A stretch of 64,000 nucleotides of DNA from Spirosoma rigui (GTDB taxonomy: Bacteria; Bacteroidota; Bacteroidia; Cytophagales; Spirosomataceae): contig NZ_CP020105.1 in assembly GCF_002067135.1 (NCBI RefSeq), forward strand, positions 2,914,001 through 2,978,000. The letters are read 5' to 3'. Of this stretch, positions 51,390-60,288 are shown one piece after another. Positions within the stretch are counted from its first letter, which is position 1; every line of letters begins with the position of its first letter. The translations under genes and the position numbers were made by a program. The notes beneath the pieces were generated by a model that saw only the letters and a program-made list of their open reading frames with translations, did no database searches and had not been told where the DNA came from.

Positions 51390-52265
51390 TTAGTTGGGGG
51401 GTTGAGGAACGAGCATGGTAATAGCTCCCGGTTTGATATGAGCTTTCAGCTTCGTAATACGCCCCCGGTATTCGCCATCAATCTGAAAGTAAGCCTTGCG
51501 GTGTGTTTCGATGGCGATTGACGTAGCTGGCAGGATTTCCACGTTTCTCGGGTCGAAAGGGCGGTACCGCCAAAAAAGTTTGACAATACCCCAGATGGGT
51601 AACCGACGGAAGATAACCACTTCAAACTGACCATCGGACGGGTCTCCATCGGGGTTGATAACAGCCCCCGTACCGTACATGCGGGCATTCGCCAGCACAA
51701 CCATGAACGCTACCCGCTGGATGCACTCGTCATCTGTCTGAATCTCGACCCGCAACTGGCGTCTTTTTCGCAGGGCTTCGATCACGCTCCGCAGGTAACC
51801 AAACATACCCCGCAGGTTGTTCTTCTCGTAATGCCTGACCACCTGCGCGTTCAGGCCAATATCGCTTAGGTGCAGGCATAGTTCGCCGTCGTTGATGTCG
51901 ATGAGGTCGACCGGCCTGAGCTGGCCCTCGACAACAATAGCGAGGCTTTCTTCAATGGTAGCCGGAATCCCCAGTTCACGGGCCATACCATTGGCTGACC
52001 CGGCCGGCAAAACACCCAGCGGAATACCCGAGTCGATCAGATGTTCCGCCACGATCTTCAGCGTACCATCGCCCCCAACGGCTACAACCCGGTCAGGTTT
52101 CAGGGTCGCAATTGTCTGTGGTATCGTTTCGTCGTCAGTCTTCCCGTTAAGGTAAAGCAGCTCGACTGTGTGGGGCGAGTCGGCAAAATAGTTGTTGATC
52201 CCAACTGTCCAGTCGGTCTTGCCTTTCCCGCCTGACACGGGATTAATTGCGAATAAAAATATCAA
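51390..52265 (-). CDS. Diacylglycerol kinase-family lipid kinase (YegS/DagK-like)
   Basis: Lipid kinase of 291 residues. NPVSGGKGK (8-16), VVAVGGDGTLK (near 62-72) and LPAGSANGMAREL (near 85) are the DAGK catalytic blocks; YFQIDGEYRG near 270 is in the C-terminal domain. Phosphorylates diacylglycerol or a related lipid (undecaprenol or ceramide cannot be excluded). The start codon is TTG (52265), fixed by an in-frame TAA five codons upstream and the absence of ATG before the glycine loop. It diverges from the App1-like gene with 48 bp between starts, so the two share a promoter region. Confidence 0.88.
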   Translation of the reverse strand: MIFLFAINPVSGGKGKTDWTVGINNYFADSPHTVELLYLNGKTDDETIPQTIATLKPDRVVAVGGDGTLKIVAEHLIDSGIPLGVLPAGSANGMARELGIPATIEESLAIVVEGQLRPVDLIDINDGELCLHLSDIGLNAQVVRHYEKNNLRGMFGYLRSVIEALRKRRQLRVEIQTDDECIQRVAFMVVLANARMYGTGAVINPDGDPSDGQFEVVIFRRLPIWGIVKLFWRYRPFDPRNVEILPATSIAIETHRKAYFQIDGEYRGRITKLKAHIKPGAITMLVPQPPN

Positions 52266-52313
52266 CTTAAGTGCTGCTTATGTGTTGTAAATGGCGAGTG
52301 CTGACTGAACGGT

Positions 52314-53387
52314 ATGACAACTGAACAACCAACGTTTTCCTATAACAAAAACCGAAGCCTAAAGGGTAGTATCAGACACTATTTCTTTAAGTGGCTGCGG
52401 CTGTCAGACAAGCCTACGGTTAAGCTATACCGGGGGTTTGGTAACGGCAATGAACTGACCATCCACGGTAGTGTGATGCGCCGGACGGCTTTGCCGCGCA
52501 AAAACTACCGCCATAATGTGTGGGTAAATTTGCTGGCGGTGATCCGGTTATTTATGGTACGGCCTTATCCCAAGGCCATCGTCCGCGTCCGCTACGGTCA
52601 GGTGACGGCCGTTACGAACGCCGACGACGACGGTTATTTCCGCTTCAGCCTGCCCCTTGACCGGCCGCTGCCGCCCGGCTGGCATCCCGTTGAGGCTCAC
52701 CTGCTCTCGGAAACAATTACGCCCCAGACGGTGCTGGCCAACGGGGCGGGGCATGTGATGATTCCACACCCAACGAGCGTTGCCTGCATCTCCGATATCG
52801 ACGATACCTTTCTGATCTCACACTCGTCTACCCTGCTGAAACGGATGCAGGTGCTGCTGACCCGCAATGCCCACAGCCGGAAGCCTTTTGAGGGCGTCGT
52901 GGCGCATTACCAGCTCCTGGCCGAAGCCAATAGCGGCCCCGACCAGACCAACGCGTTCTTCTATGTATCGAGCAGTGAGTGGAACCTGTATGATTATATC
53001 CTGGACTTTTCGGAAAAGAACGCGCTGCCGGACGGGGTGTACCTGCTGAGTCAGCTCAAGCAGTTTAAAGACCTGCTGAAGACGGGTCAGAACAAGCACA
53101 AAACCAAATTCACCCGAATTGTCCGAATTCTGGAAGCCTTCCCGGCGCAGAAGTTCGTCCTGCTCGGCGACGATACGCAGGAAGACCCGACGATCTATGC
53201 ATCGGTGGTCGAACATTTTCCCAACCAGATCCGCAGCGTATACATCCGTCAGGTAAACCCCGACAATCAGGTTGCCACCCGCGCTACGTTGAGCCGGATT
53301 GAAGCCGCGGGGGTACCGTGCTGCTATTTTGCCCACAGTGCCGAAGCCCGTCAGCATTCGATTGAGAGCGGGCTGGTTGCGAGTTGA
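52314..53387 (+). CDS. App1-family (DUF2183) phosphatase
   Basis: Phosphatase of 357 residues related to yeast App1, a phosphatidate phosphatase. The HAD-like motif is DIDDT (Asp161, Asp163) in SVACISDIDDTFLISH; FYVSSSEWNLYDYI is the second motif region and FVLLGDDTQEDPTIY the acidic third motif; an N-terminal beta-domain (about 35-150) precedes it. No signal peptide was seen. It is divergent from the lipid kinase gene, suggesting opposing actions on phosphatidate. It converges with the DUF389 gene (12-bp gap between ends). Start ATG 52314. Confidence 0.88.
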   Translation: MTTEQPTFSYNKNRSLKGSIRHYFFKWLRLSDKPTVKLYRGFGNGNELTIHGSVMRRTALPRKNYRHNVWVNLLAVIRLFMVRPYPKAIVRVRYGQVTAVTNADDDGYFRFSLPLDRPLPPGWHPVEAHLLSETITPQTVLANGAGHVMIPHPTSVACISDIDDTFLISHSSTLLKRMQVLLTRNAHSRKPFEGVVAHYQLLAEANSGPDQTNAFFYVSSSEWNLYDYILDFSEKNALPDGVYLLSQLKQFKDLLKTGQNKHKTKFTRIVRILEAFPAQKFVLLGDDTQEDPTIYASVVEHFPNQIRSVYIRQVNPDNQVATRATLSRIEAAGVPCCYFAHSAEARQHSIESGLVAS

Positions 53388-53399
53388 AAACGGCTGGTT

Positions 53400-54794
53400 T
53401 TACTCCGCAATGAGCTTGATCCGCTTGCTCTTGGTGCGGCTTTGCAGCCATCTCTGAATCCGGTTACGCTCCGCTGCCGTGTGCCGCCGGGAAAACTTGG
53501 CGTATACGAGTAGAACCGTATCAGGTTTCGTGCTGGTGGCGTTCATAACCAGCGACCGGGACGCAGTAAACGTCTGCACGTCGGGCATCAGGGTTTTGAG
53601 TTCATTACGGAGTTCGGCAACGGGCAACTGCTCGGTCTGACTGGATTCGATATACCGCTGGAGTGAATCAATGGTGCGGTCTTTCCGGGCAATGGCCGAC
53701 TGGCTATACTGGATAACCTGATCGGCAATGGTGGACTTAAGCGCGTCGACGTCGATCTCGGCATCTTTAAAGCTCCCCTGCTTGACTACGAGTTGCGCGT
53801 CGCCCAGGCCATAGGGCGGCATTTTGGCCCGCAGTGCATTGATGGAATCGGGAGGAAGGGGCTCGCCCACCAGGGTCAGTTCAAGAACGGGCGATTTGGG
53901 GTTGTAGCGGGCTGCATAATTCACGACCTGCCGGTACTGGAAGTTACATTCGTTGGTTACAAACCGTTTGGCTGTTTGCTCGAACAGCGTTTTCCGTACA
54001 ATCTGATAAGCAAGGTACGTACTGGGAACCAGTACGACCACTACGGCTATCCAGATCGTATGCCGCACCCGTCGTTCTATTTCAGGTGTGGCATATTCTT
54101 TCTGATGGTAACCTAAAAACCGAACGATCAGAACAGTAGCCAAGCTGATGCACACGCTGTTGATGAGGAACAGGTAAAACGCTCCGGCGAAATAATACAC
54201 ATTCAGCGTGGCAATGCCGTAGCCAGCCGTGCAGAGGGGCGGCATCAGGGCCGTAGCAATGGCCACACCCGGAATGACGTTGGTAACCTTCTCCCGGCGC
54301 GAACCGGCAACAATGCCCGCCAACCCGCCCAGAAAAGCAATGAACGCATCCCAGACCGTGGGCGACGTTCGGGCCAGCAGTTCGGACTGGGCAATGTGCA
54401 GCGGACTGATAAGGAAGTAAACGGTAGAGGTGAGCAGGCTGATAAAAACGGCAATGCCCAGATTTTTCAGGGCCCGTTTGATCATGTCCAGATCGTTGAT
54501 GCCAACGCCCATACCAATGCCCATGATAGGCCCCATCAGTGGCGAAATAAGCATGGCGCCAATGATGACCGCGGTAGAGTTGACGTTCAGGCCAATCGAA
54601 GCGATGAAAATAGCGAAAATCAGCGTCCATAAGTTGACGCCTTTAAACTCGATGCCCCGGCTGATGGAGTCAATGACACCGGCTTCATCATCTTTATCCT
54701 CATCGAGGCTGAAGCGTTCACGCACAAACGTACTGAATCGGGTCAGGGCGTCGGTACGGCTGCGGCCAGTGGGTTTGGGTTCTTGGGCAAGCAT
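53400..54794 (-). CDS. DUF389 membrane protein
   Basis: Inner membrane protein of 464 residues. The N-half holds the DUF389 core with repeated Gly-rich helices: IASIGLNVNSTAVIIGAMLISPLMGPIMGIG, FLGGLAGIVAGSRR and IPGVAIATALMPPLCTAGYG (in blocks from about 60 to 200). The C-half is soluble, with a beta-domain and a coiled region (DRTIDSLQRYIESSQTEQ). Function unknown; relatives include a cyanobacterial and archaeal transporter-like group. It lies 96 bp downstream of the chloride transporter start-side, on the same strand as that gene. Start ATG 54794. Confidence 0.87.
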   Translation of the reverse strand: MLAQEPKPTGRSRTDALTRFSTFVRERFSLDEDKDDEAGVIDSISRGIEFKGVNLWTLIFAIFIASIGLNVNSTAVIIGAMLISPLMGPIMGIGMGVGINDLDMIKRALKNLGIAVFISLLTSTVYFLISPLHIAQSELLARTSPTVWDAFIAFLGGLAGIVAGSRREKVTNVIPGVAIATALMPPLCTAGYGIATLNVYYFAGAFYLFLINSVCISLATVLIVRFLGYHQKEYATPEIERRVRHTIWIAVVVVLVPSTYLAYQIVRKTLFEQTAKRFVTNECNFQYRQVVNYAARYNPKSPVLELTLVGEPLPPDSINALRAKMPPYGLGDAQLVVKQGSFKDAEIDVDALKSTIADQVIQYSQSAIARKDRTIDSLQRYIESSQTEQLPVAELRNELKTLMPDVQTFTASRSLVMNATSTKPDTVLLVYAKFSRRHTAAERNRIQRWLQSRTKSKRIKLIAE

Positions 54795-54890
54795 ATTTCA
54801 AGGGGGAGGGCAAGGGGTGGTTAACAAATTTGGCTCACCAGGTACGGCTAAGAACAAAAGAAACGCAAAACCTTCTTTAGCCGCGATACG

Positions 54891-56336
54891 TTAGTCGGCG
54901 GGTTCATCGCGCGACGTATTGGCTGGCGGAACGGGTTTGGGGGTATTTTTTGCCTGCATTCGCTCCGTGGGGTGGCCGGACTGGGCCACTGCTTCCCGAA
55001 CGAATCCTTCTTTCAGGTGCTCGTAAAACGAAACCGGGTCGACCAGCGAGGCTGCTCCCTGCGCCATCAACCCACCCAGCAGGAGTTGAAAAATAGCCGA
55101 ATGACGGTCGGTCATTTCCAGCACCAGAATGGCGGCCGTGAAAGGTGATCGTACCACGCCGGTCAGGAAACTAACCATGCTGACCAGGATGATCAGGTTA
55201 TGGTCGATGGGGTCTACGTTCGTTAACCGGGCCAGGCCGTCGCCCAGAATAGCTCCGGCGCTGAGCGACGTAGCAAACACGCCACCGGCGGCTCCTCCAC
55301 TGTAGCTAAGGGCCATACCGGCAAAGCGTACCGGGAACAGATACCAGGGCGTTTGGCCTGTGTTCTGAAACAGCAGCCGGTTAATGATGGGTTTCCCCGT
55401 CCCCACGGCGTCGGTACCCATCCAGAAGGCCAGCCCCGCCATGAGTATCCCGCACCCCGCTACCCAGAACACGGGCCGACTGTTTCGGAATACCCGCTGC
55501 CGGTATCCATTCAGCCAGAGCAGGAGCTTGGCAAACAGGGCTCCCGTGAGGCCGCATACGAGCGCAACCAGCACCACGACGCCCAGTATCCAGCCTGCCG
55601 ACGCTTTTACTTTTGGAAAGCCCAGGTACAAATAGGGGCCCAGAATGGCCTGAGCGGTCATGCCCGCAATAATAACGGCGGTGAAAACGGCGGTCCGGAA
55701 ACGGGTAATGTGGGTTTGGGTTAGTTCTTCAACCACGAAGACAATACCACCCAGGGGGGTGTTGAACGCTGCTGCCAGCCCGGCCGCACCCCCCGTGACG
55801 AGGGCGATCTGCCGCGAGAGCTGGGGCCAGCCCGCGGGTTGCAGCCGGTTGATGGCCCGGAAAATAGCCGCCGATATCTGGATAGTCGGTCCTTCACGAC
55901 CAATTACGCCCCCACCCAGCAGGAGTACCATGCTGCTCAGCACTTTAACCAGTGCTACGCGTATACTGAGCAGGTAGCCCGTATGCATATGTCTGGTTGG
56001 GCTGGAGAGTTCAATGCCGGCCATGACCTGCGGAATGCCACTTCCGCGGGCCGCCGGGGCAAATACCTGAACCAGTAGCCACGCAACAACAAACGCAAGG
56101 GGCGTGATCACAAACGCCAGCCAGGGTCGATCACTCAGCCAGGTAAAGCTGATTTGTTCGGCCCAGACGAACAGGCGTTCGTAGCCTACCGCCGTTAATC
56201 CCGTCAGCAGCGAGGCAATCCAGAAGGGGAGACTTTGCAGAATGAGCCGTCTGATCCGCTCGGTGTAGATCCGGCCAATCAGGTGTTTGTCGAGCCAGGC
56301 AAGCACCTGCGCATAGTGTGAAGTTTTTTCGGCCAT
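54891..56336 (-). CDS. ClC-type chloride/proton antiporter
   Basis: ClC-family transporter of 481 residues. Selectivity and gating motifs: GSGIP (98-102), GREGP with the gating Glu148, and GGAAGGVFATSLSAGAI near 350; an acidic pair EE at 203-204 in GIVFVVEELTQ matches the proton-pathway glutamate of E. coli ClcA, so it is probably a chloride/proton antiporter and not a channel. About ten to eleven helical segments follow the usual ClC layout; the C-terminal 30 residues are a charged Pro-rich tail. It lies upstream of the DUF389 gene (same strand, 96-bp gap). Start ATG 56336. Confidence 0.92.
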   Translation of the reverse strand: MAEKTSHYAQVLAWLDKHLIGRIYTERIRRLILQSLPFWIASLLTGLTAVGYERLFVWAEQISFTWLSDRPWLAFVITPLAFVVAWLLVQVFAPAARGSGIPQVMAGIELSSPTRHMHTGYLLSIRVALVKVLSSMVLLLGGGVIGREGPTIQISAAIFRAINRLQPAGWPQLSRQIALVTGGAAGLAAAFNTPLGGIVFVVEELTQTHITRFRTAVFTAVIIAGMTAQAILGPYLYLGFPKVKASAGWILGVVVLVALVCGLTGALFAKLLLWLNGYRQRVFRNSRPVFWVAGCGILMAGLAFWMGTDAVGTGKPIINRLLFQNTGQTPWYLFPVRFAGMALSYSGGAAGGVFATSLSAGAILGDGLARLTNVDPIDHNLIILVSMVSFLTGVVRSPFTAAILVLEMTDRHSAIFQLLLGGLMAQGAASLVDPVSFYEHLKEGFVREAVAQSGHPTERMQAKNTPKPVPPANTSRDEPAD

Positions 56337-56394
56337 CGATTACGTGTAGTTCTCACTAAACGCCTGATCGGGCTGATCTGCTTATTTAGCGTAC

Positions 56395-56415
56395 CGTTTT
56401 AAGCAAATTCTAAGG
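56395..56415 (+). promoter_or_regulatory. TTTTAAGCAAA-TTCTAAGG direct repeat upstream of the HMA-like gene
   Basis: TTTTAA and TTCTAA half-sites are spaced 11 bp, the same arrangement as at 58904-58931 ahead of the RND operon and at 19121-19195. It lies about 125 bp before the HMA-like gene at 56537 on the plus strand; on the minus strand it is upstream of the ClC gene. Confidence 0.4.
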
Positions 56416-56536
56416 AGTTGAAAAAGGGGGTGTTAAGCCGGTAAGGACGGTTTATGCCCGGCAAAAACCGGTCAGCTATTGATTTCGACGACAATTTGCC
56501 GGTTCGGTTGTTACTACCTGCAATCAACTTGACTTA

Positions 56537-56770
56537 ATGATGGAAACGCTGAATTTCAAAACCAATATCAGGACAAGCGAGGATGTTGCAGCCGTAACGC
56601 TTGACCTGAATACCATTGAGCAACTCGACGGCTGGATCGTAGACACGGCAAGTCCGGATAGGCTGCTGACCGTGCAAACCACTGACAACCGTATTGCGGA
56701 ACTGGTGAAACAGGCGGTTGCCAAAGCGGGATACGAGGCCGAACTGGTTCCGCGGGGATCGGTTTCCTGA
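56537..56770 (+). CDS. Heavy-metal-associated (HMA)-like small protein, without CxxC
   Basis: Protein of 77 residues with a ferredoxin-like pattern: METLNFKTNIRTSEDVAAV, LNTIEQLDGWIVDTASPDRLLTV and the last helix IAELVKQAVAKAGYEAELV, as in copper-chaperone HMA domains. The metal-binding CxxC loop is absent, so it probably does not bind copper in the usual way and may be a dimerising or partner-binding module. Two start codons in tandem (56537, 56540). It stands alone, downstream of the ClC gene's divergent start region, with a TTCTAA direct repeat upstream that recurs at the RND operon. Confidence 0.7.
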   Translation: MMETLNFKTNIRTSEDVAAVTLDLNTIEQLDGWIVDTASPDRLLTVQTTDNRIAELVKQAVAKAGYEAELVPRGSVS

Positions 56771-56817
56771 CCGAAAGTTAACCGGCACGCCCGGTGACGA
56801 CCTCTGCCAGGGGCTAC

Positions 56818-58521
56818 TCAGTAAACGGATGAAACGGGTAGCTGCTCTGCTTTGGAGAAAGCAAGTCGGTAGCTCGCTTCAATACGGGGTAGCTCCTCTT
56901 TTTTGCCCTGAAGGCTGAGGGCTTTATGAAGCCCCACCAGCGACCAGCCGTTGCCCGGATGATGAACCAGATCGTCCCGGTATACAGCTTCGGCTTCGGT
57001 TGCGTTGTTCATCTGAAGCAGGTAGGCCCCCAGAAATTGCCGGGCGGGCAAGGGCCAGTCGCTGGGTTCGGTATATATGAGCTGATCCTCCAGCGCAATC
57101 GCCTTGTGGAGACTATCTATAGCCTGGTCGTATTGTTTATCCGCAGCAAGGATAGCCGCGTCCAGAATATATCCCGCAATTTGGGCTACCGGCAGCGGGG
57201 CATTGAAGGGGACACGACGTTTGGTAAGAATTGGATCGGACAACCCGTCGTACAATTGCCGTTTATACTTTTTCGCTTCGGCCAGTTTTCCGCTGTTCAC
57301 CGAGGCCATACCCCGCGCGAACTGGTCAAGCAGCGTGGCGTACGCCCACTGGGCGTTCGGTTTCTCCGTTGCCAGCACTTCCTGCCATTTGCCCAGCCTT
57401 ACTAATGTCATGGTGGGTAGTATGTATAAATACTGGTCATACGGATTTTCGGGCTGTGGACTTACCGAATTTCGGCACCGGAGGGCATCCTTCATCCCCG
57501 TTTCATACATGCCACCCGTCAGCGCACAGTACGTCTGAACGGCGTAATAATGGGGTGAATGTTTCACCAGACCCAGGTGGGCACTGAGCGAATCATACTG
57601 TAACAGGTTTCGGGCGGCCAGGTCATTGACGATCACACCCTGTTCAAAAAGCCCGTTCCGCTGGTATTCGTGACTCGCCATGTGTACCATGTGGGCCACG
57701 CCCGGCAACAGGGTACGTAACTTGTCGGCGTTGGGCAGGGCAACTTCGGGATGGCGGGAGGCTTCGGTGATGTGAATTTGATAATGAAGCGCTCCCGGAT
57801 GGTTGGGGTGTTTCACCAGCGCCTGCGCACACAGGTCTGCTATGTCAGGCGTCCAGGCTTTGGGTGTGCCGTCGGTGTTCCAGAAATCCCAGGCGTGAAT
57901 CAGCATGACGGCATCTACGTAAAGCATTTTGATGTCGACATCATCAAATTCGACCAGGAGTTTTTTGGTGGCCGATGCGTAAGCCTCGTTCAGGGTCTTC
58001 CGGTCAGGCGCTCCCGGAGCAAATGAGTAACGCGCGTTCATCACCTCGATCAATCGTTTTTCTTTTGGGGACGCCTTTCCCGCCTGCTCGTTCATGCGGG
58101 CTATGATCATATCCATCCCGGCCGGAACGGTGTAGGTATGGGCGGCATTGTAATACGGCCCACCGGCCAGTGCCTGACCCCACCACGTCATGGGACAGGA
58201 TGGATCAAGCCGGGCTGCTTCCTTGAACGAAGCCATTGCTTCCTTCATGTGGTAACTGTAATACAGGGTCAACCCCTGGTCGAAATAGAACTGAGCGCTG
58301 TCCTGTCCGGTCGAAATCGGGTAGGAGTAGTGACCCCAGCCGGGCAGCGGGGCAATAAATTTGCCATTTGCCATTGGACTGATGAGGCCCCGGGCGTCGG
58401 CCCCACATAGCGATATATTGGCGGGGTTCTCCTGCACTCGCCTGCGGGCCGAGTTAAATACACACAGGGTTGTTGCGAGAGCCGTAAGCAGCAGTAGCCG
58501 GGAGACGCGTTTCTGGTTCAT
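56818..58521 (-). CDS. Tetratricopeptide-like exported protein
   Basis: Protein of 567 residues from ATG 58521. An N-terminal hydrophobic helix (VSRLLLLTALATTLCVFNSARRR) anchors or exports it. Alpha-helical TPR-like pairs are seen, e.g. AQFYFDQGLTLYYSYHMKEAMASFKEAARLDPSCPMTWWGQALA near residue 60-110 and AVYRDDLVHHPGNGWSLVGLHKALS near the end. The region PHLDY-free mid part includes HMASHEYQRNGLFEQGV and repeated Cys/His positions. Proteins of this kind are common in Bacteroidota; function unknown. The frame opens at 58704 but ATG 58521 gives a normal signal. The minus-strand gene sits between the HMA-like gene and the RND operon. Confidence 0.75.
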   Translation of the reverse strand: MNQKRVSRLLLLTALATTLCVFNSARRRVQENPANISLCGADARGLISPMANGKFIAPLPGWGHYSYPISTGQDSAQFYFDQGLTLYYSYHMKEAMASFKEAARLDPSCPMTWWGQALAGGPYYNAAHTYTVPAGMDMIIARMNEQAGKASPKEKRLIEVMNARYSFAPGAPDRKTLNEAYASATKKLLVEFDDVDIKMLYVDAVMLIHAWDFWNTDGTPKAWTPDIADLCAQALVKHPNHPGALHYQIHITEASRHPEVALPNADKLRTLLPGVAHMVHMASHEYQRNGLFEQGVIVNDLAARNLLQYDSLSAHLGLVKHSPHYYAVQTYCALTGGMYETGMKDALRCRNSVSPQPENPYDQYLYILPTMTLVRLGKWQEVLATEKPNAQWAYATLLDQFARGMASVNSGKLAEAKKYKRQLYDGLSDPILTKRRVPFNAPLPVAQIAGYILDAAILAADKQYDQAIDSLHKAIALEDQLIYTEPSDWPLPARQFLGAYLLQMNNATEAEAVYRDDLVHHPGNGWSLVGLHKALSLQGKKEELPRIEASYRLAFSKAEQLPVSSVY

Positions 58522-59031
58522 GAGGACAAAAAAATAAGGACTGATGGCTGGTACTACCGGCTGAAAGACTATATCCTGAACGACTCCGTCCGGAGCAACA
58601 GGCGATGTATAGCTACCCGGCCAGCCGTTCCACGTAGTTCGGTTCGTCAGATAAGATAAGCACTGACCGGCTGAAACGAAGCGCCTGTTTAGTAAGCAGA
58701 ACACCGGTTTTTGTCAGCAATATAAGCAGGTTAGCGACCAAAACTTTTATCAGCCGGGGGGGCGTGTCAGTTTCGATGCCGGAGCCGCTGATCTAATCGG
58801 GCGAGCACCCGTAACCGGGGGGACTGCCTAATGGAGTGCATCTTTGACGATCAGAATAAGAATTTGTACTATTATAAGGTGCTGTAGGGTCTGGAATCGC
58901 ACTCTAAGTAAATTCTAATAATTTTCTAAGCTCATCCTTACTTGTCGAAGACTACTTGCCAAAGTAGAAGAGTTGGAATACGGCGAGGTAGCCGTCACCA
59001 ATCAGGCATTATCGTTTTCAGACAAACTCGT
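58522..59031. promoter_or_regulatory. Regulatory region upstream of the RND operon
   Basis: About 510 bp without a gene. Notable parts: a near -7 box GCATCTTTG at 58839-58847; three TTCTAA-type half-sites exactly 11 bp apart (CTCTAAGTAAA / TTCTAATAATT / TTCTAAGCTCA, about 58904-58936); and a short palindrome CTACTTGCCAAAGTAG at 58952-58967. The direct repeats suit an OmpR-type response regulator. Confidence 0.45.
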
Positions 59032-60168
59032 ATGGATTCCTATTTAAGCATAAAGGTTCTGGTAGTTAGCGCACTGCTGGCGGGCTGTTCGGCGCAGAGC
59101 GAGACGAAGCAAAAAGAGGCAGACCCCGTGTTGCCCGTCATGCAGTTGACCCGGCAGGATGCCACGCTCGACCGCGACTACGCCAGTAATCTGGAAGCAA
59201 TTCAGAACGTGGAGGTGCGCGCCCGTGTGGCTGGCTACCTCGATAAAATTCTGATCGACGAAGGTAAAACCGTTCGGAAGGGCCAGTTATTGTTCCAGCT
59301 TAATCCCGCCGAATACCAGGTAAAAGTAGCCGAAGCGCGCGCCAGTCTGGAAAGTGCCGTTGCCCAGGCGCAGTCGGCCGACGTGGAGATGAGCCGGGTC
59401 AAATTACTGGTCGACAAAAACGTTATATCGCCCTCCGAGTTAAAACTGGCCCGGTCCAAGGGTGAAACTGCCCGTGCTGCCATCGACCAGGCCAAGGCAG
59501 CACTGGCCAACGCTCAGTTACTCGTTTCCCAAACCAGCATCCGCGCTCCTTTCGACGGCGTTATCAACCGGCTGCCTTTCAAGCAGGGCAGTTTGATTGA
59601 GCCGGGGGCCCTGCTCACGTCCATTTCCGATTTGCGCGAGGTATATGCCTATTTCAACGTGTCGGAAAAAGAGTACCTGTCTTTCATTAAGAAACGCCAG
59701 AATCCCCAGAAAGTGACGGTGCAGGAAGTTGAACTACTGCTGGCCGACGACTCACCGTACCCCCACAAGGGTAAGATCGAAACCACGGAGACCGTGTTCG
59801 AGGGCAACTCCGGTACGATTGCATTCCGGGCCCGCTTTCCCAATCCTGACCATCTGCTCCGGCACGGTGCTACGGGTAAAGTTCGTCTGACTACCGACGT
59901 CGATGACGCCGTTCTGGTCCCTCAGAAAGCGGTATTCGACGTGCAGGACAAAAGCTATGTCTACGTCGTGGATGCCAACAACAAGGTACGAACCCGAAGC
60001 TTTGTACCCAGCAGCCGGGTCGACCAGTTGTACATCGTCAAGTCGGGACTCAAGCCGGGGGACCGGATTGTGTACGAAGGAATCCAGAGCCTGAAAGATG
60101 GCATGACTATCGAGCCTAAACCAGTGCCCGCCAACGTACTACAGGCTCTGTACGCGTCGGCGCAGTAG
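59032..60168 (+). CDS. RND efflux periplasmic adaptor lipoprotein
   Basis: Membrane-fusion protein of 378 residues that links the inner-membrane pump to the outer-membrane channel. Lipobox LLAGC (Cys19) from ATG 59032. Lipoyl-like halves NVEVRARVAGYLDKILIDEGKTVRKGQLLFQL near 60-95 and SIRAPFDGVINRLPFKQGSLIEPGALL near 185-210 flank a coiled-coil hairpin (AEARASLESAVAQAQSADVEMSR and the returning helix). The frame extends upstream to 58942, but that lacks family similarity. It begins the operon; the pump gene follows after 120 bp. Confidence 0.9.
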   Translation: MDSYLSIKVLVVSALLAGCSAQSETKQKEADPVLPVMQLTRQDATLDRDYASNLEAIQNVEVRARVAGYLDKILIDEGKTVRKGQLLFQLNPAEYQVKVAEARASLESAVAQAQSADVEMSRVKLLVDKNVISPSELKLARSKGETARAAIDQAKAALANAQLLVSQTSIRAPFDGVINRLPFKQGSLIEPGALLTSISDLREVYAYFNVSEKEYLSFIKKRQNPQKVTVQEVELLLADDSPYPHKGKIETTETVFEGNSGTIAFRARFPNPDHLLRHGATGKVRLTTDVDDAVLVPQKAVFDVQDKSYVYVVDANNKVRTRSFVPSSRVDQLYIVKSGLKPGDRIVYEGIQSLKDGMTIEPKPVPANVLQALYASAQ

Positions 60169-60288
60169 TCGCCACGGGCTGGCCCATCCGTTGCCGCCCG
60201 CCTGCCAGTCGTTGTGGGTAGCGCCCGCATACATATCTCCGTTCGAGACAAGCCCGAAAACAGGACACCTCCGGGTGTCGCTACGCTT

